A DNA stretch of 64,000 bases from Goodfellowiella coeruleoviolacea (GTDB taxonomy: Bacteria; Actinomycetota; Actinomycetes; Mycobacteriales; Pseudonocardiaceae). A model generated the notes under the pieces. That model saw only the letters and a program-made list of their open reading frames with translations. It ran no database searches and was not told the origin of the DNA. Shown piece after piece: positions 16,028 to 25,080 of the stretch (position 1 is the stretch's first letter; every line of letters starts with the position of its first letter). The DNA lies in NCBI RefSeq assembly GCF_024171785.1, contig NZ_JAMTCK010000005.1, positions 1 through 64,000 of the forward strand, given 5' to 3'. Position numbers and translations under genes: made by a program.

Positions 16028-16161
16028 GCGACCGGGTGAACGGCCGTCCGGCCACGCCTGGGCGTTGGGGCGCGGCTGTGCCACCGAGCAGGGCGAAAAC
16101 TGGAACGCGTACGGTTGGCGCGCGGGCACCGTCGGGACCGCGAGCACAGGAGGAGGATGTG

Positions 16162-17565
16162 GTGACCCGGATCGTGATCATGGGCGGCGGCCCAGCGGGA
16201 TGGGAGTCGGCACTGGTCGCGGCCCAGCACGGCGCTGACGTGACGATCGTGGAACGCGACGGGATCGGTGGAGCGTGCGTGCTCTACGACTGCGTGCCCT
16301 CGAAGACGTTCATCGCGTCGGCGGGCGCTCGGTCGGCCTTTCACCGCTCCGGTGAGTTGGGCATCCGCACCGACACCTCGGACGCGTCGGTTGACCTCTC
16401 CGTGGTGCACAGCCGGGTGAAGGGCTTGGCCCTGGCCCAGTCGGCCGACACCAGGGCGCGGCTGGAGCGGGCCGGCGTCCGGCTGATCACCGGCCACGCC
16501 AGGTTCTGCGACGAGTCTCCCGGGCTGGCCCAGCACCGCATCTCGGTGACCACACCCGACGGTGGCCATGAGACGTTGCCCGCCGACGTGGTGCTCATCG
16601 CCACCGGCGCCACACCCCGGGTCGTGCCCGGTGCGGAGCCGGACGGCGAGCGCATCCTGAACTGGCGGCAGATCTACGACCTGCCCGAGCTGCCCTCCCA
16701 CCTGGTGGTGATCGGTTCCGGGGTGACCGGCGCCGAGTTCGCCTCGGCGTACACGGAGATGGGCGTGAAGGTCACCGTGGTGTCCAGCCGGGACCGGGTG
16801 CTGCCGCACGAGGACGCGGACGCGGCCGCGGTGCTGGAGGACGTGTTCGCCGAGCGCGGCACGACCGTGGTCAAGTACGGCCGGGCCGAGCGGGTCGAGC
16901 GGCTGCCCGACGGCGTGCTGGTGCGTCTGCAGGACGGCCGCACCATCGAGGCCAGCCACGCCCTGATGACGGTCGGCTCGGTGCCCAACACCGCCGACAT
17001 CGGCCTGGAGACCGTGGGCATCGAGACCGGTCCTGGCGGGTTCATCCCGGTCGACCGGGTGTCCAGGACATCGGTGTCCGGGGTGTACGCGGCGGGCGAC
17101 TGCACCGGCGTGCTGATGCTCGCCTCGGTCGCCGGCATGCAGGGCCGGATCGCCATGTGGCACGCGCTCGGCGAGGGCGTGAACCCGATCCGGCTGAAGA
17201 CCGTGGCCTCCAACGTGTTCACCAACCCCGAGATCGCCAACGTGGGGATCAGCCAGCAGGCCATCGACTCCGGGGAGGTGCCGGCGCGGACGATCATGCT
17301 GCCGCTGGCCACCAATGCCCGGTCCAAGATGGAGGGGCTGCGGCGCGGCTTTGTGAAGCTGTTCTGCCGCCCGGCCACCGGTGTGGTCATCGGCGGTGTG
17401 GTGGTGGCGCCCACGGCGAGTGAGCTGATCCTGCCGATCGCCCTGGCCGTGCAGAACCAGCTCACCGTCGAGCACTTGGCGCACACGTTCTCGGTGTACC
17501 CGTCGCTGTCCGGCACGATCACCGAGGCCGGCCGGCAGCTGATGCGCCACGACGACCTGGACTGA
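16162..17565 (+). CDS. lpdA: LpdA-type NAD(P)H-quinone dehydrogenase
   Basis: 467 residues, flavoprotein disulfide-reductase fold: FAD motif VIMGGGPAGWES, second GxGxxG in HLVVIGSGVTGAEFASAY, FAD motif VYAAGDCTG near residue 310, and the dimerisation domain to the end. The first strand and CVLYDCVPSKTFIASAG mark the actinobacterial LpdA group, which reduces quinones rather than lipoamide. Here Cys39 and Cys44 form a CxxxxC pair as in true dithiol enzymes, while the C-terminal part shows HTFSVYPSLSGT in place of the HPT-S-E motif. GTG 16162 follows AGGAGGA; GTG 16159 is the alternative. Confidence 0.9.
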   Translation: MTRIVIMGGGPAGWESALVAAQHGADVTIVERDGIGGACVLYDCVPSKTFIASAGARSAFHRSGELGIRTDTSDASVDLSVVHSRVKGLALAQSADTRARLERAGVRLITGHARFCDESPGLAQHRISVTTPDGGHETLPADVVLIATGATPRVVPGAEPDGERILNWRQIYDLPELPSHLVVIGSGVTGAEFASAYTEMGVKVTVVSSRDRVLPHEDADAAAVLEDVFAERGTTVVKYGRAERVERLPDGVLVRLQDGRTIEASHALMTVGSVPNTADIGLETVGIETGPGGFIPVDRVSRTSVSGVYAAGDCTGVLMLASVAGMQGRIAMWHALGEGVNPIRLKTVASNVFTNPEIANVGISQQAIDSGEVPARTIMLPLATNARSKMEGLRRGFVKLFCRPATGVVIGGVVVAPTASELILPIALAVQNQLTVEHLAHTFSVYPSLSGTITEAGRQLMRHDDLD

Positions 17566-17608
17566 CCCGCTCAACCCCAACCTCGGTGCCGACACGCGCG
17601 CCAGCGGT

Positions 17609-17641
17609 CGGGCCGGGCCTTGAGCGGATCGGCCCGGCCCG
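17609..17641 (+). terminator. hairpin downstream of lpdA
   Basis: CGGGCCGGGCC (17609-17619) and its inverted copy GGCCCGGCCCG (17631-17641) form an 11-bp stem with an 11-nt loop, 44 nt after the lpdA stop. No T-run. Confidence 0.6.
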
Positions 17642-17736
17642 GCCGTGGGCACAACGCCCCGGTCGGGCTGTGTGCGGTGAGCGGGGAGAGGAGGAGCAGG
17701 GCGCGCCAACGAGCTGGGTGCGGCCCGTGCGGGGTC

Positions 17737-17968
17737 CAGCCCGAGGTTGACTCAGCCCGAGGTTGACTCAGCTCGTGGTGGGGTCAGCCCCTGCTTGGTC
17801 CACCCCCTGCTTGGTCCAGCCGCTGGTTGGTCCACCCCTGGTGGCTTCAGCCCTGGTGGGTTCAGCTCGTGGTTGGTCCACCCCTGGGTTCAGCCCCTGG
17901 TTGGTCCACCCCTGGTGGGTCCATCTCTGGTGGGGTCAGCTCGTGGTGGGGTCAGCCCCTGGCGGGTC
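17737..17968 (+). repeat. degenerate 15-16-bp minisatellite, ~15 units
   Basis: Units of the form CAGCCCCTGGTTGGTC / CACCCCTGGTGGGTC repeat from 17737 to the stop of the LLM gene, the first two (CAGCCCGAGGTTGACT) being identical. It fills most of the gene-free stretch 17566-17966 between convergent genes. Some unit lengths slip (12, 15, 16), so it is not coding. Confidence 0.85.
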
Positions 17969-18818
17969 AGAACACCACGTCGGCTAGTCGGTCGACCTGG
18001 TCCGGGTCGGCGGACCAGCAGTAGAGCATCACCTCGTCCGCGCCGATGTCGGTGAAGCCGGTGATCGCGGCACGCACCTGCTCGGGTGTGGTGAGCATGG
18101 CGTCGGCCACCTGGTCGGGGTTGTCGAAGAACTGGTAGTAGGCCCGGATGTTCTTCCGGGCCTCGTCGACCACGGTGTCCGGGCCGAGGACGGCGTTGGC
18201 CTGGGCGACCAGGCGCGGCCGGCCGCTGCGCCCGTGTTCCTGCCAGGAGCGCTCAACCGCGCGGAACAGCCCGTCCATCCCCTCCGGTGGCGCGCCAGCG
18301 CCGAGGAAGCCGTCACCCCACCTGGCCACCCGCTCGACGGTCGCGGCGACGAAGCCGCCGAACAGCACCTCGGGACCACCGGACCGGGCCGGGGCGGGGC
18401 CGATCGGCCCGACGTTCTCGGCGTGGGGTTCGCCGGCCCAGATCCGCCGCAGCTGCGCCATCTGCTCGTCGAGCCGGCGCCCGCGCTGGCGGGGGTCGAC
18501 GCCAGCGGCGTGGAAGTCGTCATCGCGTGCGCCAACGCCGATGCCCAGGGTGAACCGGCCGCCGGACAGCCGGTCGAGGGTGGCGGCCTGCTTGGCCAGC
18601 AGGGCGGTCTCGCGCACGGGCGCGATCAGGACTTCGGTCTGCACCCGGATGCGCGTGGTGGCTCCGACGATCGCCCCCAGGGCGACCAGGGGTTCGGGGT
18701 TGTCGTAGACGAGCCGGTCGAGCAGCGCGAGCGTGCTGAACCGGCTCGCGTCGGCGCGCCGCGCCCAGGTGACCAGCGCGGTGGGATCAGCGGTGGGAAG
18801 GCCAAGGCCGATCTTCAT
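17967..18818 (-). CDS. LLM-class F420-dependent oxidoreductase
   Basis: 283 residues. Luciferase-like (alpha/beta)8 barrel starting MKIGLGLPTADPTALVTWAR; RFTLGIGVGARDDDFHAAGV and AATLDRLSGG are family hallmarks, and FGGFVAATVERVARWGDGF fits the cofactor phosphate site. Members use F420 or FMN; substrate not predictable. ATG 18818 has GAGGAG upstream; the longer frame to 19055 is non-coding in character. Its 3' end abuts the minisatellite. Confidence 0.88.
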   Translation of the reverse strand: MKIGLGLPTADPTALVTWARRADASRFSTLALLDRLVYDNPEPLVALGAIVGATTRIRVQTEVLIAPVRETALLAKQAATLDRLSGGRFTLGIGVGARDDDFHAAGVDPRQRGRRLDEQMAQLRRIWAGEPHAENVGPIGPAPARSGGPEVLFGGFVAATVERVARWGDGFLGAGAPPEGMDGLFRAVERSWQEHGRSGRPRLVAQANAVLGPDTVVDEARKNIRAYYQFFDNPDQVADAMLTTPEQVRAAITGFTDIGADEVMLYCWSADPDQVDRLADVVF

Positions 18819-19222
18819 GGCGGATGCACTCCTCAGCAGGTGGCACGGGCCGCTCCGGCGCACCGCGAGACCTGCCTGGCTCAGCTCGTCCTCTGCTCGC
18901 GGAGCGTGGTCAACCCGCTGTTCTGGGTAGTCATTCCGGTCCGTTCCATCATCGCGCTGATCAGCCGAAGTGACACCGGTCGGACAGCGGATGGCAGCGG
19001 TGAGCCGGTGCGCTGGGTGCACGCCGGTCGGCCGAGTGTCCACGCGCACCGCCACACGGCCGAGTCGGGCGCGACCAGACGACGCAGAAGCGCACTGTGG
19101 GTAGTTGTGCGCAGTGCCCGTTCAGGGGTGGTACCTGCCTACCAATGGCGGTACATCCCGGCCCGAAAAGATTGAAAGGCTCGCGTAGGTCGGAGGCAAC
19201 GACACAACTGACGAGGTGACCA
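18819..19222. other. gene-free interval between divergent genes
   Basis: 404 bp between the LLM gene (minus) and the DUF1906 gene (plus). Beyond the two ribosome sites I see no convincing promoter pair, hairpin or ORF with a recognisable product. Confidence 0.4.
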
Positions 19223-20146
19223 GTGAAGGGACTCGACTACTCCACCGGTCCGCCCTCGGCCGCCGCGGTCCGAGCCGCGGGTTACGAGTTCGTGGTCCGG
19301 TACGTCTCCAGGCCCGGCAACCCCAAGAACATCACGGCTCGCGAGTTCGCCGACATGACCAACAACGGGGTGGCCGTGGCGCTGGTGTTCGAGACCACGG
19401 CCAACCGGGCGCTGTCCGGCTACGCCGGCGGACAGGCCGACGCGCAATCAGCAGCGGACCAGGCGGCCGGGGTGGGCATGCCCGGCAGCCGACCGATCTA
19501 CTTCGCCGTGGACTTCGACGCCCAGCCCAACCAGTTCGGGACGATCGACGACTACCTGCGCGGCGCCGCGTCCGTGGTCGGCATCGACCGCGTCGGGGTG
19601 TACGGCAGCTTCTCGGTGGTCGGGCACTGCCTGGACGTGGGCACGGCCCGCTACGCCTGGCAGACCGCGGCCTGGTCCGGTGGCCAGGCCGACCTGCGGG
19701 CCCACCTGTTCCAACGCAGGGGCACCGTGTACGTCGGCGGGATCGCCTGCGACGTCAACGACTCCAACGCCAGCGACTTCGGCCAGTGGCCATACGAGGA
19801 GGATGACATGCCCCTGTCCGATGAGGACGTGAACCGGATCGCCGACGCGTCCGCGCGCGCCCTGCTCAACTTCAACTGCGGCATCCCCGAGTACCTGCGC
19901 CGGCCCGGTGACGGCGAGACCGCGCGCTTCGAGGACCTGACGCTGCACACCAACCGCGGCGTGTTCACCGTCTACGACATGGTGGTCGCCTACCGGACGG
20001 CGTTCGAACAGTTGGCGGACGCGGTCGCCAAGGACAAGGAGATCGACGCGGCAGCCATCAAGCAGGCGGTGACCGACGCGATCAAGGAGAACGTCCTCCA
20101 GGTGGACCTGGCGATCCGCGGCAAGCAGGACGAAGCCACACAGTAG
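19223..20146 (+). CDS. DUF1906 glycoside-hydrolase-like protein (Rv2525c type)
   Basis: 307 residues. The first ~195 (MKGLDYSTGPPSAAAVRAAG, FVVRYVSRPGNPKNIT, PIYFAVDFDAQPNQ, VGVYGSFSVV, AWQTAAWSGG, CDVNDSNASDFGQWP) are the DUF1906 barrel, related to GH25-like lysozymes; DFD and the D of CDVND are candidate acid residues. The last ~100 residues form a helical domain (MPLSDEDVNRIADASARALL). DUF1906 plus such a tail is common in actinobacteria and their phages. No signal peptide, so export route unclear. GTG has GAGGTGA upstream. Confidence 0.85.
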   Translation: MKGLDYSTGPPSAAAVRAAGYEFVVRYVSRPGNPKNITAREFADMTNNGVAVALVFETTANRALSGYAGGQADAQSAADQAAGVGMPGSRPIYFAVDFDAQPNQFGTIDDYLRGAASVVGIDRVGVYGSFSVVGHCLDVGTARYAWQTAAWSGGQADLRAHLFQRRGTVYVGGIACDVNDSNASDFGQWPYEEDDMPLSDEDVNRIADASARALLNFNCGIPEYLRRPGDGETARFEDLTLHTNRGVFTVYDMVVAYRTAFEQLADAVAKDKEIDAAAIKQAVTDAIKENVLQVDLAIRGKQDEATQ

Positions 20147-20279
20147 GCCACCGCAGGGCCACGGCAGGGTCACCGCTGGGCCCCGCACGGGCACCACCGG
20201 CCATCGCGCGCCGCCGCACGGGACGGGACCGCCGGCGCGCCAGCGCACCAGCCACCCCGCGGCTACCCCCGGCGACACG

Positions 20280-20324
20280 CCGCGGCGGCCCCTGATCGGG
20301 CTCGTTGATCAGGGGCCGCCGCGG
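20280..20324. terminator. strong 18-bp hairpin between glpK and the DUF1906 gene
   Basis: CCGCGGCGGCCCCTGATC (20280-20297) is exactly inverted at 20307-20324, loop 9 nt. It lies 69 bp beyond the glpK stop and can end transcripts from both sides. Confidence 0.9.
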
Positions 20325-20392
20325 GTCAGCGTGGGGTCACCGGGTCCTGGTCGGCCGGCCGGCGGCCGGGAGCCGACCGGCCGCCGCGGATC

Positions 20393-21898
20393 TCAGTCGA
20401 CCCAGTCGAGCGTCTTGGTGACCGCCTTCTTCCACATGCGGTACTGCTCCTGCCGGGTTTCCTCGGCCATCTGCGGGTCCCACTGCTTGTCCTGCGCCCA
20501 GTTGCGCCGGATGTCCTCCTCACCCGACCAGAACCCGGTGGCCAGGCCGGCCGCGTAGGCCGCACCCAGCGAGGTGGTCTCGCTGACCACCGGCCGGATC
20601 ACCGGCACGCCCAGGATGTCGGCCTGGAACTGCATGAGCAGTTCGTTGACGACCATGCCGCCGTCGACCTTGAGCGTCTTCAGCGGCACCCCGGAGTCGG
20701 CGTTCATGGCCTCGATGACCTCGCGGGACTGGAACGCGGTGGCCTCCAGCACGGCCCGGCACAGGTGCCCCTTGTTCACGAACCTGGTCAGGCCGAGGAT
20801 CGCGCCGCGCGCGTCCGACCGCCAGTAGGGCGCGAACAGCCCGGAGAAGGCGGGCACGAAGTAGCAGCCGCCGTTGTCCTCCACGGTGCGCGCGTGCTTC
20901 TCGATCTCGGCGGCCGTGGTGATCATGCCGAGGTTGTCGCGCAGCCACTGCACCAGCGAACCGGTGACCGCGATGGAGCCCTCCAGCGCGTACACCGGGG
21001 CGTTGTCACCGATCTTGTAGCAGACCGTGGTGAGCAGCCCGTTCTCGCTCATCACCTTGTCGGTGCCGGTGTTGAGCAGCACGAAGTTGCCGGTGCCGTA
21101 GGTGTTCTTGGCCTCGCCCGGGCTCAGGCAGGCCTGACCGAACATGGCGGCCTGCTGGTCACCGAGGATGCCGGCGATCGGCACCCCGGCCAGGCTGCCC
21201 CGCTCCCGGGTGTGGCCGTACACCTCGGAGGAGGACCGGATCTCCGGCAGCATGGACAGCGGGATGCCCATGTCGGCGCAGATGTCCTCGTCCCAGCTCA
21301 GCGTGTCGAGGTCCATCAGCAGGGTGCGGGAGGCGTTGGTGGGGTCGGTGATGTGCAGCCCGCCCTCGGGGCCGCCGGTCATGTTCCAGATCACCCAGGT
21401 GTCCATGGTGCCGAACAGCAGCTCGCCGGCCTCGGCCCTGGCGCGGGCGCCCTCGACGTTGTCCAGGATCCAGCGCACCTTCGGCCCGGAGAAGTAGGTG
21501 GCCAGCGGCAGGCCGGTGCGGTCGCGGTAGCGCTCCTGCCCGCCGCCGAGCTGGCCCAGCTCCTGGCAGATCTGGTCGGTGCGGGTGTCCTGCCAGACGA
21601 TCGCGTTGTAGATCGGCTGGCCGGTGGCGCGGTCCCACACCACCGCGGTCTCCCGCTGGTTGGTGATGCCCACCGCCACGATGTCGCGCACGTGCAGGTC
21701 GGCCTTGGCCAGCGCGCCCGCGGTCACCTCCCGGGTGTTGCGCCAGATCTCCAGGGCGTCGTGCTCGACCCACCCCGCCCTGGGGAAGATCTGCTCGTGT
21801 TCCATCTGGTCCGCCGCGACGGCGTGGCCGGAGTGGTCGAAGATCATGCACCGGGTGGAGGTGGTGCCCTGGTCGATCGCGGCCACGTACTGGGTCAT
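20393..21898 (-). CDS. glpK: glycerol kinase
   Basis: 501 residues, usual length. FGGY fold: [18 protein letters not shown] at the phosphate-binding start, [13 protein letters not shown], and [20 protein letters not shown] followed by [13 protein letters not shown] in the hinge. Phosphorylates glycerol to sn-glycerol 3-phosphate in the cytoplasm. Second gene of glpF-glpK (76-bp gap); GlpD is transcribed divergently. Ends 69 bp before a long terminator. Confidence 0.97.
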   Translation of the reverse strand: MTQYVAAIDQGTTSTRCMIFDHSGHAVAADQMEHEQIFPRAGWVEHDALEIWRNTREVTAGALAKADLHVRDIVAVGITNQRETAVVWDRATGQPIYNAIVWQDTRTDQICQELGQLGGGQERYRDRTGLPLATYFSGPKVRWILDNVEGARARAEAGELLFGTMDTWVIWNMTGGPEGGLHITDPTNASRTLLMDLDTLSWDEDICADMGIPLSMLPEIRSSSEVYGHTRERGSLAGVPIAGILGDQQAAMFGQACLSPGEAKNTYGTGNFVLLNTGTDKVMSENGLLTTVCYKIGDNAPVYALEGSIAVTGSLVQWLRDNLGMITTAAEIEKHARTVEDNGGCYFVPAFSGLFAPYWRSDARGAILGLTRFVNKGHLCRAVLEATAFQSREVIEAMNADSGVPLKTLKVDGGMVVNELLMQFQADILGVPVIRPVVSETTSLGAAYAAGLATGFWSGEEDIRRNWAQDKQWDPQMAEETRQEQYRMWKKAVTKTLDWVD

Positions 21899-21974
21899 GC
21901 TGCTCTGTCCTCTCTGCTGGGCTGGCGGCTGGCGCCACGGTTCGGGCTGGTGCTCTCCGCGGGCGCGGACGGGC

Positions 21975-22721
21975 TCACTGGGCGGGCAGGGCCAGGTAGA
22001 GCAGGCCGGCCAGGGTGCCGCCGATGAGCGGACCGACCACCGGAACCCACGAGTAGGCCCAGTCCGCGTCGCCCTTGCCCCGGATCGGCATCAGGAACGC
22101 GTAGGCGATCCTGGGCCCGAGGTCGCGGGCCGGGTTGATGGCGTAACCGGTGGGGCCGCCCAGCGAGGTGCCGATCACCAGCACCACGAACGCGACCGCC
22201 GCGTAGCCCAGGGCGCCGTTGCCGAACTGCGGGATGCCGTCGGTCCCCGCCTTGTAGCCGGGGCTGAACAGGATGAAGGCGAGCAGGACGAACGTGCCGA
22301 TGATCTCGGAGACCAGGTTCCAGGCGTATCCCCGGATCTGGGGAGCCGTGGAGAAGACGCCGAGGGTGTTCTGCGGGGCGTCGTGCCGGTCGAACTGCAG
22401 CTTGTAGGTGGCCCAGCAGAGCATGGCCCCGATGATCGCCCCGATCAGCTGCGCGACCACGTACACCGGCACCAGGCCCCAGCTGACCTTGCCGGCGACG
22501 GCCAGTCCCAGGGTCACCGCCGGGTTGAGGTGGGCGCCGGTGGGCGCGGCCAGGCTCGCTCCGGTGAACACGGCGAAACCCCAGCCCACGTTGATGAACA
22601 GGGGGCCGCCGCCGTGTCCGTTGGTGTTGCGGAGCAGGTGGTTGGCCACCACGCCGGTGCCCAGCAGGATGAGCACGGCGGTGCCGAGCACCTCCCAGAC
22701 GAAGATCTCCCCAGGACTCAT
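21975..22721 (-). CDS. glpF: glycerol facilitator (aquaglyceroporin, MIP family)
   Basis: 248 residues, six membrane helices and two half-helices. Both NPA boxes are present: HLNPAVTLG and [10 protein letters not shown], the latter with the Asp that marks glycerol-conducting channels. ATG 22721 ([13 protein letters not shown]) follows GAGGAG; the longer frame upstream lacks coding character. First gene of the operon with glpK. Confidence 0.95.
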   Translation of the reverse strand: MSPGEIFVWEVLGTAVLILLGTGVVANHLLRNTNGHGGGPLFINVGWGFAVFTGASLAAPTGAHLNPAVTLGLAVAGKVSWGLVPVYVVAQLIGAIIGAMLCWATYKLQFDRHDAPQNTLGVFSTAPQIRGYAWNLVSEIIGTFVLLAFILFSPGYKAGTDGIPQFGNGALGYAAVAFVVLVIGTSLGGPTGYAINPARDLGPRIAYAFLMPIRGKGDADWAYSWVPVVGPLIGGTLAGLLYLALPAQ

Positions 22722-23135
22722 GATGCTGATCTCCTCGGCTTGTCCCACTAGTGCGCCGGAGGGCATCGAGCCTGGGTACGGCCTCGTCGCCCACCCCGGA
22801 GTGATCGGGAACGGTACTGCGCCATTCGACCAGATGTCCACGGTTGTCGCAGGTCGGAAATGCCCCTCGACCAGCGGCACCCGCGCTGGTGCCCGCCCGG
22901 GGTGATCTCGATCTCAGTGCCGCGGGCGCGGGCGGTGCCGGCCGGGCTCGGCCGCGACCCGCCGGGCGTGGCCGACCGGGGTGGCGGGCACGACAACCCG
23001 CGACAAGATGCACCCGATGTCAAACATGCGATGCTGGACGGGTGTCGCGGCCGGGGGTACGCACGGGCCGCGCCGGGTGGCAACCAACGGGTAACGTCGC
23101 CGAGCACCGAGCGCACGCCGAGGACGGGAGGACAG
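22722..23135. other. divergent regulatory interval glpF/glpD
   Basis: 414 bp holding the promoters of both glycerol transcripts. I see no clear operator for an IclR/GylR or GlpR repressor and no ORF worth calling. The glpD ribosome site GGGAGG lies at its right end. Confidence 0.4.
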
Positions 23136-24857
23136 GTGGCTGACGGGAGTCTGGCGCGAATGGGTCCGGAGCATCGTGAGGAGGCCTGGCAGCGCCTTGG
23201 CTCGGACACCTTCGACCTGGTGGTGATCGGTGGTGGCGTGGTGGGCGCTGGCACCGCGCTCGACGCGGCCACCCGGGGACTGCGGGTCGCCCTGGTCGAG
23301 GCGCGTGACCTGGCCTCCGGCACGTCGAGCCGGTCCAGCAAGCTGTTCCACGGCGGCCTGCGCTACCTGGAGCAACTGGAGTTCAGCCTGGTCCGGGAGG
23401 CGCTGCGGGAGCGGGAGCTGATGCTCACCAAGATCGCGCCGCACCTGGTCAAGCCGGTGAGCTTCCTGTACCCGCTGACCCACCGGTTCTGGGAGCGCCC
23501 CTACACCGCGGCCGGTCTGCTGCTCTACGACACGATGGGCGGCGCCCGGTCCGTTCCCGGCCAGAAGCACCTGACCAGGGCCGGTGCCCTGCGCATGGTG
23601 CCGGCGTTGAAGCGGGACGCGCTGATCGGCGCGATCCGCTACTACGACGCCCAGGCCGACGACGCCAGGCACACCCTGACCGTGGCCCGCACCGCGGCGC
23701 ACTACGGCGCGGTGGTGCGCACCTCCACCCAGGTGGTCGACTTCCTGCGGGAGGCCGACCGGGTCAGCGGGGTGCGCGTGCGCGACGTGGAGGACGGCAG
23801 GGAGACCGAGGTCAACGCCCAGGCGGTGATCAACTGCACCGGGGTGTGGACCGACGAGCTGCAGCGGCTGTCCGGCAGCCGGGGGCGGTTCCGGGTGCGG
23901 GCCAGCAAGGGCGTGCACATCGTGGTGCCCAGGGACCGGATCGTGGCCGAGACCGGGCTGATCCTGCGCACCGAGAAGTCGGTGCTGTTCGTGATCCCGT
24001 GGCGCAACCACTGGATCGTCGGCACCACCGACACCGACTGGAACCTGGACCTGGCCCACCCGGCCGCCACCCGCAGCGACATCGACTACCTGCTGGAACA
24101 CGTCAACCAGGTGCTGGCCACCCCGCTGACGCACGACGACATCGAGGGCGTGTACGCGGGTCTGCGGCCGCTGCTGGCCGGGGAGAGCGAGGAGACCTCC
24201 AAGCTGTCCCGGGAACACGCGGTGGCGCGGGTCGCCCCGGGCCTGGTGGCCATCGCCGGCGGCAAGTACACCACCTACCGGGTGATGGCCGCGGACGCGG
24301 TGGACGCGGCGGCGGTGGACCTGTCCGGCCGGTTGCAGCCGTCGATCACCGACCGGGTGCCGCTGCTGGGCGCGGACGGCTACTACGCGCTGGTGAACCA
24401 GACCGACCAGCTGGCCAGCCGCTACGGCCTGCACCCCTACCGGGTCCGCCACCTGCTCGACCGGTACGGCTCGCTCGTGCACGACGTGCTCGCGATGGCC
24501 GAGGGCCGACCGGAGCTGCTGCGCCCGCTCCCGGCCGCACCCGACTACCTGCGGGTGGAGGTGGTCTACGCGGCCAGCCACGAGGGCGCTCTGCACCTGG
24601 AGGACGTGCTGACCCGGCGCACCCGCATCTCCATCGAGTACCCGCACCGGGGGGTGGACTGCGCCGAGGCCGCGGCCCGGCTGATGGGTGAGGTGCTCGG
24701 CTGGGACGACGCCACCATCGCCCACGAGGTCGAGGTGTACCAGGCGCGGGTGCAGGCCGAGCGCGAGTCGCAGGACCAGCCCGACGACCAGGCCGCGGAC
24801 GCCAGCCGCGCCGCCGCGCCCGAGGCCCGCCCCAACGTCTCGGAACCGGTGCGCTGA
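23136..24857 (+). CDS. glpD: glycerol-3-phosphate dehydrogenase (FAD, membrane-associated)
   Basis: 573 residues. FAD motif FDLVVIGGGVVGAGTALDAA, then TRGLRVALVEARDLASGTSS and SSKLFHGGLRYLEQLEF, diagnostic for GlpD; IVGTTDTDW and GGKYTTYRVMA later. The C-terminal DAO_C domain is followed by ~30 Ala/Gln/Asp-rich residues. Oxidises glycerol 3-phosphate to dihydroxyacetone phosphate and passes electrons to the quinone pool. GTG 23136 with GGGAGG. Completes the glycerol route with GlpF/GlpK. Confidence 0.96.
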   Translation: MADGSLARMGPEHREEAWQRLGSDTFDLVVIGGGVVGAGTALDAATRGLRVALVEARDLASGTSSRSSKLFHGGLRYLEQLEFSLVREALRERELMLTKIAPHLVKPVSFLYPLTHRFWERPYTAAGLLLYDTMGGARSVPGQKHLTRAGALRMVPALKRDALIGAIRYYDAQADDARHTLTVARTAAHYGAVVRTSTQVVDFLREADRVSGVRVRDVEDGRETEVNAQAVINCTGVWTDELQRLSGSRGRFRVRASKGVHIVVPRDRIVAETGLILRTEKSVLFVIPWRNHWIVGTTDTDWNLDLAHPAATRSDIDYLLEHVNQVLATPLTHDDIEGVYAGLRPLLAGESEETSKLSREHAVARVAPGLVAIAGGKYTTYRVMAADAVDAAAVDLSGRLQPSITDRVPLLGADGYYALVNQTDQLASRYGLHPYRVRHLLDRYGSLVHDVLAMAEGRPELLRPLPAAPDYLRVEVVYAASHEGALHLEDVLTRRTRISIEYPHRGVDCAEAAARLMGEVLGWDDATIAHEVEVYQARVQAERESQDQPDDQAADASRAAAPEARPNVSEPVR

Positions 24858-24893
24858 CCGGCTGCCCGGCAGCGGGCCCAGCGGCGACACGAC

Positions 24894-24931
24894 AACGGGC
24901 GGACCACCCGAGGTGGGGTGGTCCGCCCGTT
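24894..24931. terminator. 16-bp hairpin terminator after glpD
   Basis: AACGGGCGGACCACCC (24894-24909) pairs perfectly with GGGTGGTCCGCCCGTT (24916-24931), 6-nt loop, followed by a T/G-rich stretch. Serves glpD and possibly the convergent amidohydrolase. Confidence 0.9.
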
Positions 24932-25080
24932 GGTGTCCGGCCAGTTCGGTCCGGTCGGCTGGTTCGGCCGGGTCGGTCGGCTGGGCCAGCGCGGTCGGTC
25001 GGGCCGGCGCGCTCCGGCCAGTTCGATCCGGCCAGTTCCGCCAGGCCGGTCGGTCCGGTCAGTTCGGCCAGGCCGGTCGG
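24932..25080 (+). repeat. degenerate GGCCAGTTCGGTCCGGTCGG-type repeats
   Basis: The 149 bp between the terminator and the amidohydrolase stop consist of variants of CCGGCCAGTTCG and GCCAGGCCGGTCGGTC (the latter twice near the right end). Units are irregular. Not coding. Confidence 0.6.

Noticed and set aside
17737..17968. Possible CRISPR array
   Set aside because: Units are contiguous, 12-16 bp and degenerate; there are no unique spacers and no cas genes. The arrays at 648 and 34383 fail for the same reason.
19223..20146. Prophage remnant around the DUF1906 lysin-like gene
   Set aside because: No integrase, portal, tail or holin genes nearby, and flanking genes are metabolic. DUF1906 proteins are also chromosomal in actinobacteria.
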